Positions 18,023 through 27,242 of a stretch of 64,000 nucleotides of DNA are shown one piece after another; the stretch's first letter is position 1, and each line of letters opens with the position of its first letter. The notes under the pieces are model-generated. The model saw nothing but the letters and a program-made list of their open reading frames with translations, did no database searches and was not told where the DNA came from. Both the position numbers and the translations under genes were made by a program. Source of the stretch: a bacterium (GTDB lineage: Bacteria; Chloroflexota; Anaerolineae; Caldilineales; Caldilineaceae); contig WGMT01000058.1 of the NCBI GenBank assembly GCA_016124945.1, positions 1 to 64,000 of the forward strand, written 5' to 3'.

Positions 18023-18052
18023 TGTTACACCCTTTTGAACCAGGAAGTGTCC

Positions 18053-18244
18053 ATGCAAGCGCTGAAAAAATTCTGGAACGATCACCCTGTCCTCTCGAAC
18101 TGGTTGGTTTTGGCTATCGGTTTCGTCGTGATCCTCTTTTTCAGCGCACGTCATGTCGGTTTCACCCTCAGCCAATGGACAGCGCTGATCGTCACCACCA
18201 TTTTACTAGCGGGCCTCTGCGCCTGGATCTTGGATTGGGAATGA
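18053..18244 (+). CDS. Small membrane protein, unknown function (63 aa)
   Basis: I do not recognise this family. The product has a short amphipathic start (QALKKFWNDHPVLSNW), one hydrophobic segment near residues 18-30, and a second near 42-57 ending in ILDWE, so two transmembrane helices with both ends on the same side are likely. ATG 18053 follows CAGGAAG; a TTG at 18035 is an alternative. It lies 30 bases after coaE and 16 bases before dnaJ, suggesting cotranscription. Confidence 0.65.
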   Translation: MQALKKFWNDHPVLSNWLVLAIGFVVILFFSARHVGFTLSQWTALIVTTILLAGLCAWILDWE

Positions 18245-18260
18245 CAGGTGAATGTAGCTT

Positions 18261-19394
18261 ATGAGCAAACGTGATTATTACGAAGTACTGGGTGTGGAGC
18301 GCGGCGCCGATGCGGCAGATCTCAAGCGCGCTTTCCGCAAGTTGGCGCAACAGTATCACCCCGATGTCAACAAGGCGCCCGACGCCGAATCTATGTTTAA
18401 GGAGATCAACGAGGCCTATCAGGTACTCAGTGATCCCCAGAAGCGCGCCGCCTACGACCGCTTCGGCCACGCCGCCACCGGTCCTGGATCGGGGGGCTAC
18501 GGCGACTTCAACGCCGCCGGTTTTGGCGATCTGGGCAGCATCTTCGAGGAATTTTTCAGCGGCTTTGCCGGCGCATCGACACAGCGCAGCCGCCGCAACG
18601 CCCCTCGCCGCGGCGCAGATTTACGTGTAGACATCAAACTTACCTTCGAGGAAGCCGCCTTTGGCGTCGACCGTGAGATCGATGTGCCGCGCATGGAGCC
18701 ATGTGATCGTTGTAACGCCGGCGGCGCTGAACCGGGTACGTCCTCTGAACGTTGCCCTACCTGTAACGGTAGCGGTGAAATTCATCGACGGCAGCAAAGC
18801 CCGCTTTTCGGCACCATTGTCACCGCTTCCCCTTGCCCGGCTTGTGGCGGCGAAGGCGAGATGATCAAAACTCCCTGTACGAAATGTAATGGACGCAAAC
18901 AGGTGCAGGTGACGCGTAAGATCAAGGTCAATGTCCCTGCCGGTGTGGACGAAGGCACCCGCATCCGCCTGGCCGGCGAAGGCGAAATGGGCATGTTGGG
19001 TGGCCCTCCGGGTAATCTCTACGTGGTGATTAATATCGAACCGCATCCCATCTTTGTGCGTAACGAGTTCGATATTCACATGGAGTTGCCCATCAACTTC
19101 GCCCAAGCCGCCCTGGGCGACATCATCGAAATTCCTACGCTGCAGAATGGGCGCGAGGAATTGGAAATCCCCGCCGGGACACAGACGGGCAAAACTTTCC
19201 GCCTGCGCAGTCTGGGCATCCCACGCCTGCAACGCAGTGGACGGGGCGATCTCAACGTCACGGTGCGCGTGGTTACGCCCACTGATCTCAATGAAGAACA
19301 GCGTGAACTCTTCCGTAAATTGGCCGGTTCGTTGGGCAATCAACTCAACGAACCCAAAAAGGGCTTTTTTGAACGGTTGTGGGGCGACGACTGA
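18261..19394 (+). CDS. dnaJ: Chaperone DnaJ (Hsp40)
   Basis: A 377-residue type I DnaJ that stimulates the DnaK ATPase. The J domain covers residues 1-70 with HPD at 33-35. A Gly/Phe-rich linker follows, then four cysteine repeats (CDRCNAGG, CPTCNGSG, CPACGGEG, CTKCNGRK) for two zinc sites at about 147-215, and a C-terminal substrate-binding domain. Its TGA stop overlaps the hrcA ATG (TGATG). No dnaK gene lies in the window, which is unusual next to dnaJ, hrcA and grpE. Confidence 0.96.
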   Translation: MSKRDYYEVLGVERGADAADLKRAFRKLAQQYHPDVNKAPDAESMFKEINEAYQVLSDPQKRAAYDRFGHAATGPGSGGYGDFNAAGFGDLGSIFEEFFSGFAGASTQRSRRNAPRRGADLRVDIKLTFEEAAFGVDREIDVPRMEPCDRCNAGGAEPGTSSERCPTCNGSGEIHRRQQSPLFGTIVTASPCPACGGEGEMIKTPCTKCNGRKQVQVTRKIKVNVPAGVDEGTRIRLAGEGEMGMLGGPPGNLYVVINIEPHPIFVRNEFDIHMELPINFAQAALGDIIEIPTLQNGREELEIPAGTQTGKTFRLRSLGIPRLQRSGRGDLNVTVRVVTPTDLNEEQRELFRKLAGSLGNQLNEPKKGFFERLWGDD

Positions 19395-20500
19395 TGCATA
19401 ACGACAGCAGTGAACAGCGCAACGAGGTCGACATCATCGGCGGGTGCACGCCGATGAAAAACGCTGCCGAAGACGGTATCGAGTTGAGCGAACGCTGCAA
19501 ACACCTGCTGCAAATTGTGGTGCAAGAGTACGTCGACACAGCGCAGCCGGTAGGCAGCAAGAACATTGCCGACAACTACCAACTGGGTGTCAGTTCGGCC
19601 ACGATCCGCAACGAGCTGGCTGCACTGGAAAAAGCAGGGCTACTCACCCATCCGCACACCAGCGCTGGACGTGTCCCTACGGATGCCGGTTACCGCTACT
19701 TTGTGCGCTATCTTCTTTCGAGTACGGAACTGCCTGTGGCGGAACAGCGGATGATCCGCCATCAGTTCCATCAGGCGCGCCAGGAAGTAGACCAGTGGCT
19801 GCGCCTCAGTACTGCGGTGCTGGCACGGGCGTCGCAGGCGGCGGCGCTGGCAACCTTGCCTCGGGCCAATGAAAGTCGTTTTAAGCACCTGGAACTGCTG
19901 GCCATCCGCGATTCGGTTGTCCTCCTGGTGTTGGTGTTGCAAGGAGGCGGTGTGAAACAGCAGATCATCACGCTGGATGCGCCGCTGGAACAGCCTGAAC
20001 TGAGCCACATTAGCAACGAACTCAACGAAAAATTTGCCAGTGCCAACGTCAACGGCATTACCAAAGAGGCGGCTGCCCTTTCAACCCTGCCCCATGACAT
20101 TGCCATGCTTGTGCTTGATGTGATGAAGCGTGAGGACGATCACCTGAGCGAGCGCATCTATCGCGATGGGTTGGCGCAGATGCTCGAGGCGCCCGAGTTT
20201 GCCGAAGGCGAAAACATGCGCCGCATTGTGCAGGTCTTTGAGCAACGTTCGTTTCTCGAAGAAGTGCTGGCCGAACTGGTGTCGGTGAGCCATGTGCATG
20301 TGCTGATTGCTGGGGAAGGGCGTTATGTAGAACTACAAGACGTGGCCCTCGTCCTTAGCCGGTACGGCGTCGAAGACGAAGCCACAGGTATGTTGGGCGT
20401 CATCGGGCCCATGCGCATGCCCTATGCCCGTACCATTGGTGCGGTGCGGTATGTCTCAGATCTCATGAGTGACCTCATGCATCAGATCTACGGGAAATAG
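19394..20500 (+). CDS. hrcA: Heat-inducible transcription repressor HrcA
   Basis: A 368-residue repressor that binds CIRCE operators upstream of groE and dnaK genes. The N-terminal winged helix covers roughly residues 30-105 (SSATIRNELAALEKAGLL, HTSAGRVPTDAGYRYFV). A GAF-like domain follows, and the C-terminus carries the family block GVIGPMRMPYARTIGAVRY. ATG 19394 overlaps the dnaJ stop. No CIRCE inverted repeat is visible upstream of this operon, so HrcA probably does not autoregulate through a canonical site here. Confidence 0.94.
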   Translation: MHNDSSEQRNEVDIIGGCTPMKNAAEDGIELSERCKHLLQIVVQEYVDTAQPVGSKNIADNYQLGVSSATIRNELAALEKAGLLTHPHTSAGRVPTDAGYRYFVRYLLSSTELPVAEQRMIRHQFHQARQEVDQWLRLSTAVLARASQAAALATLPRANESRFKHLELLAIRDSVVLLVLVLQGGGVKQQIITLDAPLEQPELSHISNELNEKFASANVNGITKEAAALSTLPHDIAMLVLDVMKREDDHLSERIYRDGLAQMLEAPEFAEGENMRRIVQVFEQRSFLEEVLAELVSVSHVHVLIAGEGRYVELQDVALVLSRYGVEDEATGMLGVIGPMRMPYARTIGAVRYVSDLMSDLMHQIYGK

Positions 20501-20632
20501 GGGTTGGGTGATAAGATAGAGAATAAGCGGATTGCGGATGTCAAATTCTTGAGTTGTGTCATTCCGTGGATAAATTGATGTGGTTTGGGCTGGAACCATC
20601 CAATTCCATTAAACGATCTAGAGTAGTGGACT

Positions 20633-21265
20633 ATGAACGAAAATAGAGAATCTGTTGAAAAAGAAGCGATTGACGATGTAATAGCGTCGGCTACCGGCGA
20701 GCCGGTGGATGGTGTTGTCGAGCTATCTGATCAGCCGATGCAAGGCAAAGTGGTTGACGGCGAAATAACGGAAGGTGAGATCGAAACGCCTGAAGAGGCA
20801 ATTGCCCGGCTTGAATCTGAACTGTTCGAAGCCCGCGCCAAAGCGGACATGTACTTGGATCAGATGCAGCGTGCCGCCGCCGAGTTTCAGAATACCCGTC
20901 GCCGCCAGGATCGCCAGCTTCAAGAAAGCATTGATCGCGCTACCGAAGGGTTGATCCGTCGGCTGCTCCCCGTGCTCGACGATTTTGAACTAGCCTTCAA
21001 TAACGTTCCGCCCGCTTTGCAGGGGGAGGAGATGGCCTGGAACGAAGGCTTTCAGCGCATCCACCAGAAATTGGCGGCATTGATGGCAGATGAGGGCATC
21101 AAGCCGATTGCGCTTGACGGTGAGTTTGATCCCAACCGTCACGAAGCTGTCACCCACGAACCCAGCGACAGCGTCGAAAGTGGGCACATTATTGCCACCC
21201 TGCGCATCGGTTACACCTATGGTGAGCGTGTGCTTCGCCCTGCGCTCGTGCGGGTTGCTCAGTAA
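20633..21265 (+). CDS. grpE: Nucleotide exchange factor GrpE
   Basis: A 210-residue co-chaperone that releases ADP from DnaK. An acidic, low-complexity N-terminus (about 50 residues) is followed by a long coiled coil (IARLESELFEARAKADMYLD), then the conserved LLPVLDDFELAF and the beta-domain with GEFDPNRHEAVTHEPSDSV. The C-terminal IGYTYGERVLRPALVRVAQ matches the family closely. It starts 132 bases after hrcA with no strong ribosome binding site, so it may have its own promoter. Confidence 0.95.
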   Translation: MNENRESVEKEAIDDVIASATGEPVDGVVELSDQPMQGKVVDGEITEGEIETPEEAIARLESELFEARAKADMYLDQMQRAAAEFQNTRRRQDRQLQESIDRATEGLIRRLLPVLDDFELAFNNVPPALQGEEMAWNEGFQRIHQKLAALMADEGIKPIALDGEFDPNRHEAVTHEPSDSVESGHIIATLRIGYTYGERVLRPALVRVAQ

Positions 21266-21356
21266 GAAGGGCCTCGTGATGAGGAAGGTGCTGTTGCCGC
21301 GCCGACCCTACCCCCGGCAGCGACTCCACAGCATCCCATTGCCAAAGCAGGCACCT

Positions 21357-22373
21357 ATGTCCGCAATGCATGTCCTAACTGACCATGCCGGCGAGCAGCC
21401 TATTTTGCATGGTGTCCGCCCGTTCGACATTGGGCGCGATCTGCGTCCTGTGGCGCGCCTCATCGCCATTGCCTTTGCCGATGAACTCGACGAGAGCGGC
21501 GAGGCTGCATTGCGTGAACTGCGCATCCTGGGCCACATGAGCGGTTTGATTCGTCTGCTCACTCGCAGCACCGGCGAGCTTCAGGATGTCTTCAACGGCT
21601 TCGTCTGGATGGAAGACGGTGAACTGGTGGGCAATGTCACCGTGCAACGGGCCAACAACAACAGCGGTCGCTGGCAGATTGCCAATGTTGCCGTGTTGCC
21701 CCGCTTCCGTGGGCGTGGTATCAGCCGCTCACTCATGGAAACCGCGCTGGACTACGTGCAGGAGATGGGCGGAACATGGTCGGTCTTGCAAGTTCGGGCT
21801 AATAACGAAGTCGCCCGCGGCCTCTATGAACGTATGGGCTTCGAAGACATGGGCGGCGCCACCGAACTCTACGCAGGTCGCCCGCCCAAAAATGTGGAAT
21901 TTTCTGCGGATGTCGCCATGCAAACTTATGGTGGCTCACACAGCCAAATGCTTTACGAACTCGCCACCAGCCAGCAGACTGCCGAGGCGCAGTGGTGGCG
22001 CGCGGTGCGCAAAGTCGATTTCGAGATTCCGCTAGAACAGCGCATGGGCGAATGGATCAACCAGATCGTCGGTCGCGAACAGGTATACCGTCGTGCCATT
22101 CGTGAATACCAGGGGCGTTTCGAGGCCGCGGTGAAGCTGACGGCGCGGCGTTGGCGCGGCATCCACGAGATTGATTTCTGGTCGCGGCCTGATGCAGGGG
22201 ACGAGTACCAACGTACACTGATTTCCTGGGCGTTGGCCCAATTGAAGCACTACCCTGTATGGCCAATCAAAGCCAGTTTGGCAACCAATCAGACTGTGGC
22301 CAAAGATCTTCTGCTTGAATATGGGTTCGAAGAACGACACACCCTGCTGACCATGCGGCGACGTATGCGCTAG
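21357..22373 (+). CDS. GNAT-family N-acetyltransferase with C-terminal extension
   Basis: A 338-residue protein. The acetyl-CoA-binding signature NVAVLPRFRGRGISRSL lies near residues 110-126 and NNEVARGLYERMGF near residue 150. About 170 further residues follow that are not part of a minimal GNAT fold; the final stretch (SWALAQLKHYPVWPIKASLA) may be a second, degenerate GNAT-like half. Substrate unknown. The start is uncertain: ATG 21357 or ATG 21279, the latter giving a very basic leader. An even longer frame overlaps grpE and is unlikely. Confidence 0.75.
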   Translation: MSAMHVLTDHAGEQPILHGVRPFDIGRDLRPVARLIAIAFADELDESGEAALRELRILGHMSGLIRLLTRSTGELQDVFNGFVWMEDGELVGNVTVQRANNNSGRWQIANVAVLPRFRGRGISRSLMETALDYVQEMGGTWSVLQVRANNEVARGLYERMGFEDMGGATELYAGRPPKNVEFSADVAMQTYGGSHSQMLYELATSQQTAEAQWWRAVRKVDFEIPLEQRMGEWINQIVGREQVYRRAIREYQGRFEAAVKLTARRWRGIHEIDFWSRPDAGDEYQRTLISWALAQLKHYPVWPIKASLATNQTVAKDLLLEYGFEERHTLLTMRRRMR

Positions 22374-22530
22374 ACGGCTTATTCGCTTTTCCACCGGAAA
22401 CTTTCAGGAAACGACATGCGTATTGGCTTTTGATGCATACGCTTCTGCTCGGGTGCAATCTCCATACTTCCATTGCATCGGGCTAGTTCTTGTCAAGTTG
22501 CCTGAATCATTCCAAGAAAGATAGCGATCT

Positions 22531-22911
22531 ATGAAAGAGTTACTACTCCGTTTGGTGATTAACGCGGCGGCTATCTATGTCACCGTGCTCTTTGTGCCGG
22601 GGATCGGCTTTGGCGGCGAAAGTGTAGACGTAGGCGCGCTGCTGATTGTGGCGCTGATCTTTGGTGTGGTCAATGCAGTGATCAAGCCAATCGTTGCCTT
22701 TTTCACCTGTCCCTTTTACATCCTCACGTTGGGGCTCTTTACCTTCATCGTCAACGCACTGATGTTGATGCTTACCGAGCGCATTGCCGGTTTTGTCGGC
22801 GCGGGCGATTTCCGTGTAGAAAGTTTCATGTCGGCACTGATCGGCGGCATTGTGATTTCAATTGTTAGCACCCTGCTCAGCGTCTTTGTTTCAGACGACG
22901 ACGACGATTAA
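22531..22911 (+). CDS. Phage-holin-family (DUF360/PF04020-type) membrane protein
   Basis: A 126-residue integral membrane protein with four hydrophobic segments, opening KELLLRLVINAAAIYVTV and containing VNAVIKPIVAFFTCPFYILT, the hallmark of the small 4-TM family named after mycobacterial phage holins. Chromosomal copies are widespread and their role is unknown; there is no phage context here. The protein ends in a run of five aspartates. Its stop is three bases before the sbcD-like GTG start, suggesting cotranscription with the nuclease genes. Confidence 0.8.
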   Translation: MKELLLRLVINAAAIYVTVLFVPGIGFGGESVDVGALLIVALIFGVVNAVIKPIVAFFTCPFYILTLGLFTFIVNALMLMLTERIAGFVGAGDFRVESFMSALIGGIVISIVSTLLSVFVSDDDDD

Positions 22912-22914
22912 ACC

Positions 22915-24264
22915 GTGCGCACCAAATTCCTGCACTTCTCCGACTGTCACCTAGGCTATCTGCAATATGGTAGCAAGCTGCGTTTTAACGATTTCAGCCG
23001 CGCTTTTTTAAGCATCATCAACACCGCCATCGTCGAAAAGGTCGATTTTGTGGTGCTGGCGGGTGATCTCTTTCAGAAACGCGCCATCGACGCCCTCACC
23101 CTCAACAGCGCCATGCGCGGCCTCGAAAAGCTGGCGCAGGCGAAGATCCCCTGTATAGCCGTAGAAGGCAATCACGAATTGGCTTACTACAACGAGGCCC
23201 TGGGCTGGTTGCGCTTTCTGGCTGAGCGTGACTTGTTGATTCTGCTGCACCCCACCTTTGAGGACGGCAAACCGATCCTAACGCCCTACGAACGGCGACA
23301 GGGCGCATATTTTGATCCTGTGCCTGGTGTACGCCTGTATGGCTTGCGCTATTCCGGTAGCAGCACTCATGCCGCCTTTGCCGGGATGACCGCCGCCATC
23401 GCCGAACAACCCAAGGACGGCATCGAGTACACCATCTGTATTGCCCATACCGGCGTGGAAGGTGTCCTCTCTGGTCACAAAGGCGGGTTGAGCCACTCAG
23501 AATTGGCGGCAATGCGTCCCCATGTCAATTACCTGGCGCTAGGACATGTCCACAAGCCTTTCACCTTCGACAACTGGGTCTACAATGCCGGCAGCCCTGA
23601 AACCTGTTCGATGGAAGAGGTGGAATGGACCGATCGGGGCTACTATTTGGTAGAAGTGGACACCAGCCGCAGCCGTGAGGATGGTGAACCGGCCCACATC
23701 GCCACGCTGCGCGCCAACCCCCGCCGTCCTTTTTACCGGTTGTCTGTTAAAGTGGACCATGCTGCGTCGCCGGTGGATCTCTACAACCATTGCCACAGCG
23801 TCGTCAAGCGCCGCGCCGCCGATCTGGGCATCAACGCCAAAGACGATCCGACACGCAGCCCGTTGGTGGAACTACGGCTTTCCGGTGTCCTCCCCTTCGA
23901 TCGCAGCGGACTTAACATCGAGCAGATCAAGACGTTGGTCGAAGAAACCTTTAATCCGATCCACTGTCAGATCAGAAACGCCACCCAATCTGCCGATTTC
24001 GCAATCGACGCCGATCAACAGCTTGACCGCCGCCGTCTGGAAGCGCAAATCGTCGAGGAACTGCTAAGCCGAGATGTCCGTTTTCGTACCCGCAGCGCCA
24101 CGTGGACGAATCTCGCACTGAGCCTCAAGCAACTCGCCCTCACCGGAGCCGATGCCGATACGATCCTTGAGGAGTTGGGGGCAACGATGCGCGAACAAGA
24201 CGACGGACGACAGACGACAGACGACGCCGTTGACCAAACTGACGCCGTTGAAGGCCGTGCCTAA
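22915..24264 (+). CDS. sbcD: SbcD/Mre11-like DNA repair nuclease subunit
   Basis: A 449-residue calcineurin-like phosphoesterase. Metal-binding motifs are in order: FSDCHLGY (about residue 7), VLAGDLFQKR (45), VEGNHELA (80), IAHTGVEG (181) and LGHVHKPF (210). These are the Mre11-type signature, and the next gene is the ATPase partner. The complex would process DNA ends and hairpins. GTG 22915 follows the holin-like gene by three bases. The last 25 residues are low complexity (DDGRQTTDDAVDQ) and encoded by a GACGACA heptamer array, so the tail is probably dispensable. Confidence 0.9.
   Translation: MRTKFLHFSDCHLGYLQYGSKLRFNDFSRAFLSIINTAIVEKVDFVVLAGDLFQKRAIDALTLNSAMRGLEKLAQAKIPCIAVEGNHELAYYNEALGWLRFLAERDLLILLHPTFEDGKPILTPYERRQGAYFDPVPGVRLYGLRYSGSSTHAAFAGMTAAIAEQPKDGIEYTICIAHTGVEGVLSGHKGGLSHSELAAMRPHVNYLALGHVHKPFTFDNWVYNAGSPETCSMEEVEWTDRGYYLVEVDTSRSREDGEPAHIATLRANPRRPFYRLSVKVDHAASPVDLYNHCHSVVKRRAADLGINAKDDPTRSPLVELRLSGVLPFDRSGLNIEQIKTLVEETFNPIHCQIRNATQSADFAIDADQQLDRRRLEAQIVEELLSRDVRFRTRSATWTNLALSLKQLALTGADADTILEELGATMREQDDGRQTTDDAVDQTDAVEGRA
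24199..24226. repeat. GACGACA heptamer array inside the 3' end of the sbcD-like gene
   Basis: GACGACG, GACGACA, GACGACA, GACGACG run with an exact 7-base period and are translated as part of the C-terminal tail of the nuclease. The reverse-complement unit occurs at 2624-2651, and the related ACGACCG unit at 57454-57474. Confidence 0.85.
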
Positions 24265-24284
24265 GGCGAATCTAGAGAAATATT

Positions 24285-24367
24285 GATCCACGAAGGCACA
24301 CGAAGATGCACGAAGAAAAGCGATAAACTCTCTGTATTTTGTATAACTTCGTGTGCCTTTGTGGATC
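24285..24367. repeat. 21-bp inverted repeat between sbcD-like and sbcC-like genes
   Basis: Arms 24285-24305 and 24347-24367 match at 20 of 21 positions, with a further CACGAAG copy inside the loop. This 260-base gap also carries the TTTTGCC array; no gene is seen in it. Confidence 0.8.
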
Positions 24368-24431
24368 ACTAAAATTCTGGAATAAACGGAAGATGCTTTA
24401 CAAACAGTGACGGGATCCGTCAGATAATCAC

Positions 24432-24508
24432 TTTTGCCTTTTGCCTTTTGCCTTTTGCCTTTTGCCTTTTGCCTTTTGCCTTTTGCCTTTTGCCTTTTGC
24501 CTTTTGCC
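24432..24508 (+). repeat. Eleven perfect TTTTGCC heptamers
   Basis: Seventy-seven bases consist of eleven exact TTTTGCC units. The array ends four bases before the CCGGAG ribosome binding site (513-518 in the 24-kb block) of the sbcC-like gene. All frames are open across it, encoding a PFAFCLL heptapeptide repeat, so gene callers may extend the CDS into it. Such a perfect tract is prone to slipped-strand length change. Confidence 0.95.
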
Positions 24509-24524
24509 TTCTCCGGAGCCTCTT

Positions 24525-27242
24525 GTGCAGATCGTTTCCCTCCGTCTAGAAAATTTCAAAAGCTACGACGATGCCCTGATCGAGTTCACGGCGGGTACGA
24601 ATGCCATCGTCGGGCACAACGGCGCGGGCAAGAGCAGCGTGCTCGAAGCAATTGGCTTTGCCCTCTTCGATCACACACCACCAGGCTACAGCCAGTCAGA
24701 CTTTGTACGCGAAGGCGCGCGTAGCGCCCTTGTCACAGTCGCGTTCCTCAGCAGCATGGACGAGCGCGAGTACCGCGTGATCCGTCGTTGTGGAGCGAGC
24801 AATCAATATCAAATTTATGATCCTGACCTCGATCTGAAACTGTGCGAGGGCAAGGCTGATGTGCTCTTGTTCCTCCGTGATCACCTGGGTGTGGAGCCGG
24901 ACACGAACCTGGCCGATCTCTTTGCCAATGCCGTCGGCGTGCCGCAAGGACTGCTCACCAGTGCTTTCCTGGAGACGCCGGCTCGGCGCAAACCCATCTT
25001 TGATCCACTGCTGCGCGTCGAAGAGTACAAGCGCGCCTACGATCTGCTCAACGGTCCACTGCGTACATTGAACCAACGCCAGATCCAACTCGATGTACAA
25101 ATCAGCGCCTTGACGGCGCGACTCGAACGTCTTCCCTTGCTACAGGAAAGCGTGACCGCGTTGGAGGGAAGCATCGCCGCCGCCGAAAAAGAACGCACCA
25201 CGCTGGAGACGCAAAAGGTGTTGCTCCATGAACAACGCCGGACCCAGGATCTGCTGCGCACGCAGATTGCCGATCTAGCGGCGATGGTACGGCAGGCCAA
25301 CCAGCAAGTGCAGCACTGGACACAGCAGACCCAATCCGCCCAGGAACGGCTCGATGAAGCCGTCCACGCGCAGACACAGGTAGAAGCCGGCCGCGCCGGC
25401 CACGAAGCCTTTGTGGCCGCTACCCAAGCCCAGCGCGAGATCGATGCCGACGTGCGTCGCCGCCAGGATCTGCGCGATCAGGCCGCCAAACGCGACAAAG
25501 AGCTTTCCTTGGCTGTGGCCGAACAGGCGCAGCAGCAGTTGTTGTTGGCGGAAATCGCCGAAGCGGAAGGTGTCGTCACGTCGCTTGCCGAAGCCGTCGC
25601 CCAAGAGGACAGGATCAACACGTCCTTGCGTGAGGCCGAACGCCGCTCCGCCCAGTTCGGTGATCTCCAAAAACAGCAGCCACGTCGACAGAAGGCGGTT
25701 GCAGACGCCGAAAACAGGCTGTCTGCACTCCAAAAGCAGTTGGCGCAGGTGGGTAGTGTGCAGCAGGCGTTGGATGCTCAGCTTGGCCGTCTTGATGCAG
25801 TGGCTGTGGCGCTTGTCACTGCCCGCGAGGAGCAGACAATCAGTCAGGCCGAAGCTGAACGTTTGAAGACGCAACTCGCCGCGCTTACCGAGGGTGACGG
25901 TATGCGCTGTCCTGTGTGCGAGCAGCCACTGGACGACGGACATCGGCACGAATTGCAGACGCGCAACGACGCCCAGTTGACGCAACTGCGCGAGATTTGG
26001 CGCGCTGCGCAGCAGCAGGTGAAGCAGTTGGACGCAGAACAGAAGGAATTGCAGGCACAGACCAAGGCGCACGAAGAGACATTGCGCCGTCTGCCCCGCG
26101 CCGAGGAAGGTGAGCGTGCCGCCGCCGAACTGGCACAAGCCAAACACGATCTAGCCCAGCTCAACGCCGAGATTGCAGAACTCTCCACTGCGCCGGACGA
26201 AGTGAAGAGGTTGCAGCATGAATTGAATGCGTTGGAGCACCCACGTCGACGGCAGGAGATCGCTGCCGAAAAAGCAGCGCTGCGTAGCCGGACGGAAGCC
26301 TTGCTACGACAAATCGAAAGCCGGATGACGGCACAGCGCGGTGTGTTACAGTCGTTACAGAAAGAGATCGATGCCTTCGGCACCCTCGACGAGCGTATTG
26401 AGTCTGTCAACGCCGAAATTGAACGCAACCGTAGTGCCGATGACACATTCCGCCGTTATGAACAGTTGGCGTCGAGTTTGGTGAAACGCCGTCAAGATGC
26501 CGAACAGGCAGCCGTAGGGTTGACCGAGGCGCAGCAGATGTTGGCCGAGCAAGAAGCCTCTTATGCCGAGGTGAGCAGCCGTTTCGACGAAGCCGTCTAC
26601 CGCAAACTTCTCAATGAAGATGAACAACTGCGCCTGCGCCTTGGCGCCATTGACGGTCAGTTAAGCGAGCAGCGCCGCCGTCTCGACACTGAACAGGCGG
26701 AGATCGTCCACTTGAGCGAGCGTGAAGTCGAGTTGGCCGCCGTCCAGGAACAACATGCCTTTCTGCAAGAACAGCACGATTTACTCAACCTGCTGCGTGG
26801 CATCTTGCGTGAGGCTGGGCCGTATGTCACCGCGGCGTTGGTCAAGCAGATCAGCTTTGAGGCGGCGCAGATCTTTGGTGAGATAATGCAAGATTACACA
26901 CGTCGCCTGCAATGGGATGAAGAATACGCCGTCACCCTCGAAGTAGGTGGATATAAGCGACAGTTTGCTCAACTCTCGGGTGGTGAGCAGATGAGCGCAG
27001 CGCTCTCGGTGCGTCTGGCGCTCCTACGTGAAATGAGCGACATCAACGTCGCCTTTTTTGATGAACCCACAACCAACCTCGATGAAACGCGCCGCGAATC
27101 ACTGGCGCGCCAGATCCTCGCCATCAAAGGCTTCCGCCAACTCTTCGTCATTAGCCACGATGACACCTTCGAACAGGCCACGGAAAATCTGGTGCGCATC
27201 CAAAAAGCCGACGGCGTCAGCGTCGTCGACACCGGTACATAG
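24525..27242 (+). CDS. sbcC: SbcC/Rad50-like SMC ATPase, DNA repair
   Basis: A 905-residue ATPase. Walker A is GHNGAGKSSVLEAIGFALF near residue 32. Long coiled-coil arms flank the zinc-hook motif CPVCEQPL near residue 463. The C-terminal lobe has the signature LSGGEQMSAALSVRLALL near 817 and Walker B/D-loop FFDEPTTNLDE near 843. With the upstream nuclease it should form an SbcCD/Mre11-Rad50 complex. GTG 24525 is chosen for CCGGAG six bases upstream; starting at 24441 would translate the TTTTGCC array. It is shorter than E. coli SbcC (about 1050) through shorter arms. Confidence 0.92.
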   Translation: MQIVSLRLENFKSYDDALIEFTAGTNAIVGHNGAGKSSVLEAIGFALFDHTPPGYSQSDFVREGARSALVTVAFLSSMDEREYRVIRRCGASNQYQIYDPDLDLKLCEGKADVLLFLRDHLGVEPDTNLADLFANAVGVPQGLLTSAFLETPARRKPIFDPLLRVEEYKRAYDLLNGPLRTLNQRQIQLDVQISALTARLERLPLLQESVTALEGSIAAAEKERTTLETQKVLLHEQRRTQDLLRTQIADLAAMVRQANQQVQHWTQQTQSAQERLDEAVHAQTQVEAGRAGHEAFVAATQAQREIDADVRRRQDLRDQAAKRDKELSLAVAEQAQQQLLLAEIAEAEGVVTSLAEAVAQEDRINTSLREAERRSAQFGDLQKQQPRRQKAVADAENRLSALQKQLAQVGSVQQALDAQLGRLDAVAVALVTAREEQTISQAEAERLKTQLAALTEGDGMRCPVCEQPLDDGHRHELQTRNDAQLTQLREIWRAAQQQVKQLDAEQKELQAQTKAHEETLRRLPRAEEGERAAAELAQAKHDLAQLNAEIAELSTAPDEVKRLQHELNALEHPRRRQEIAAEKAALRSRTEALLRQIESRMTAQRGVLQSLQKEIDAFGTLDERIESVNAEIERNRSADDTFRRYEQLASSLVKRRQDAEQAAVGLTEAQQMLAEQEASYAEVSSRFDEAVYRKLLNEDEQLRLRLGAIDGQLSEQRRRLDTEQAEIVHLSEREVELAAVQEQHAFLQEQHDLLNLLRGILREAGPYVTAALVKQISFEAAQIFGEIMQDYTRRLQWDEEYAVTLEVGGYKRQFAQLSGGEQMSAALSVRLALLREMSDINVAFFDEPTTNLDETRRESLARQILAIKGFRQLFVISHDDTFEQATENLVRIQKADGVSVVDTGT

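Noticed and set aside
21090..21356. Extended start of the GNAT gene inside grpE
   Set aside because: It would overlap 176 bases of a well-conserved grpE C-terminus; a start at 21279 or 21357 is more plausible.
22531..22911. Holin-like gene as evidence of a prophage
   Set aside because: No lysin, structural, integrase or terminase gene is nearby; this family is common on bacterial chromosomes.
24432..24508. TTTTGCC array considered as a CRISPR array or as coding sequence
   Set aside because: The 7-base unit has no spacers, so it is not CRISPR. The PFAFCLL peptide repeat arises from the period, and the sbcC-like gene has a better GTG start with a ribosome binding site after it.
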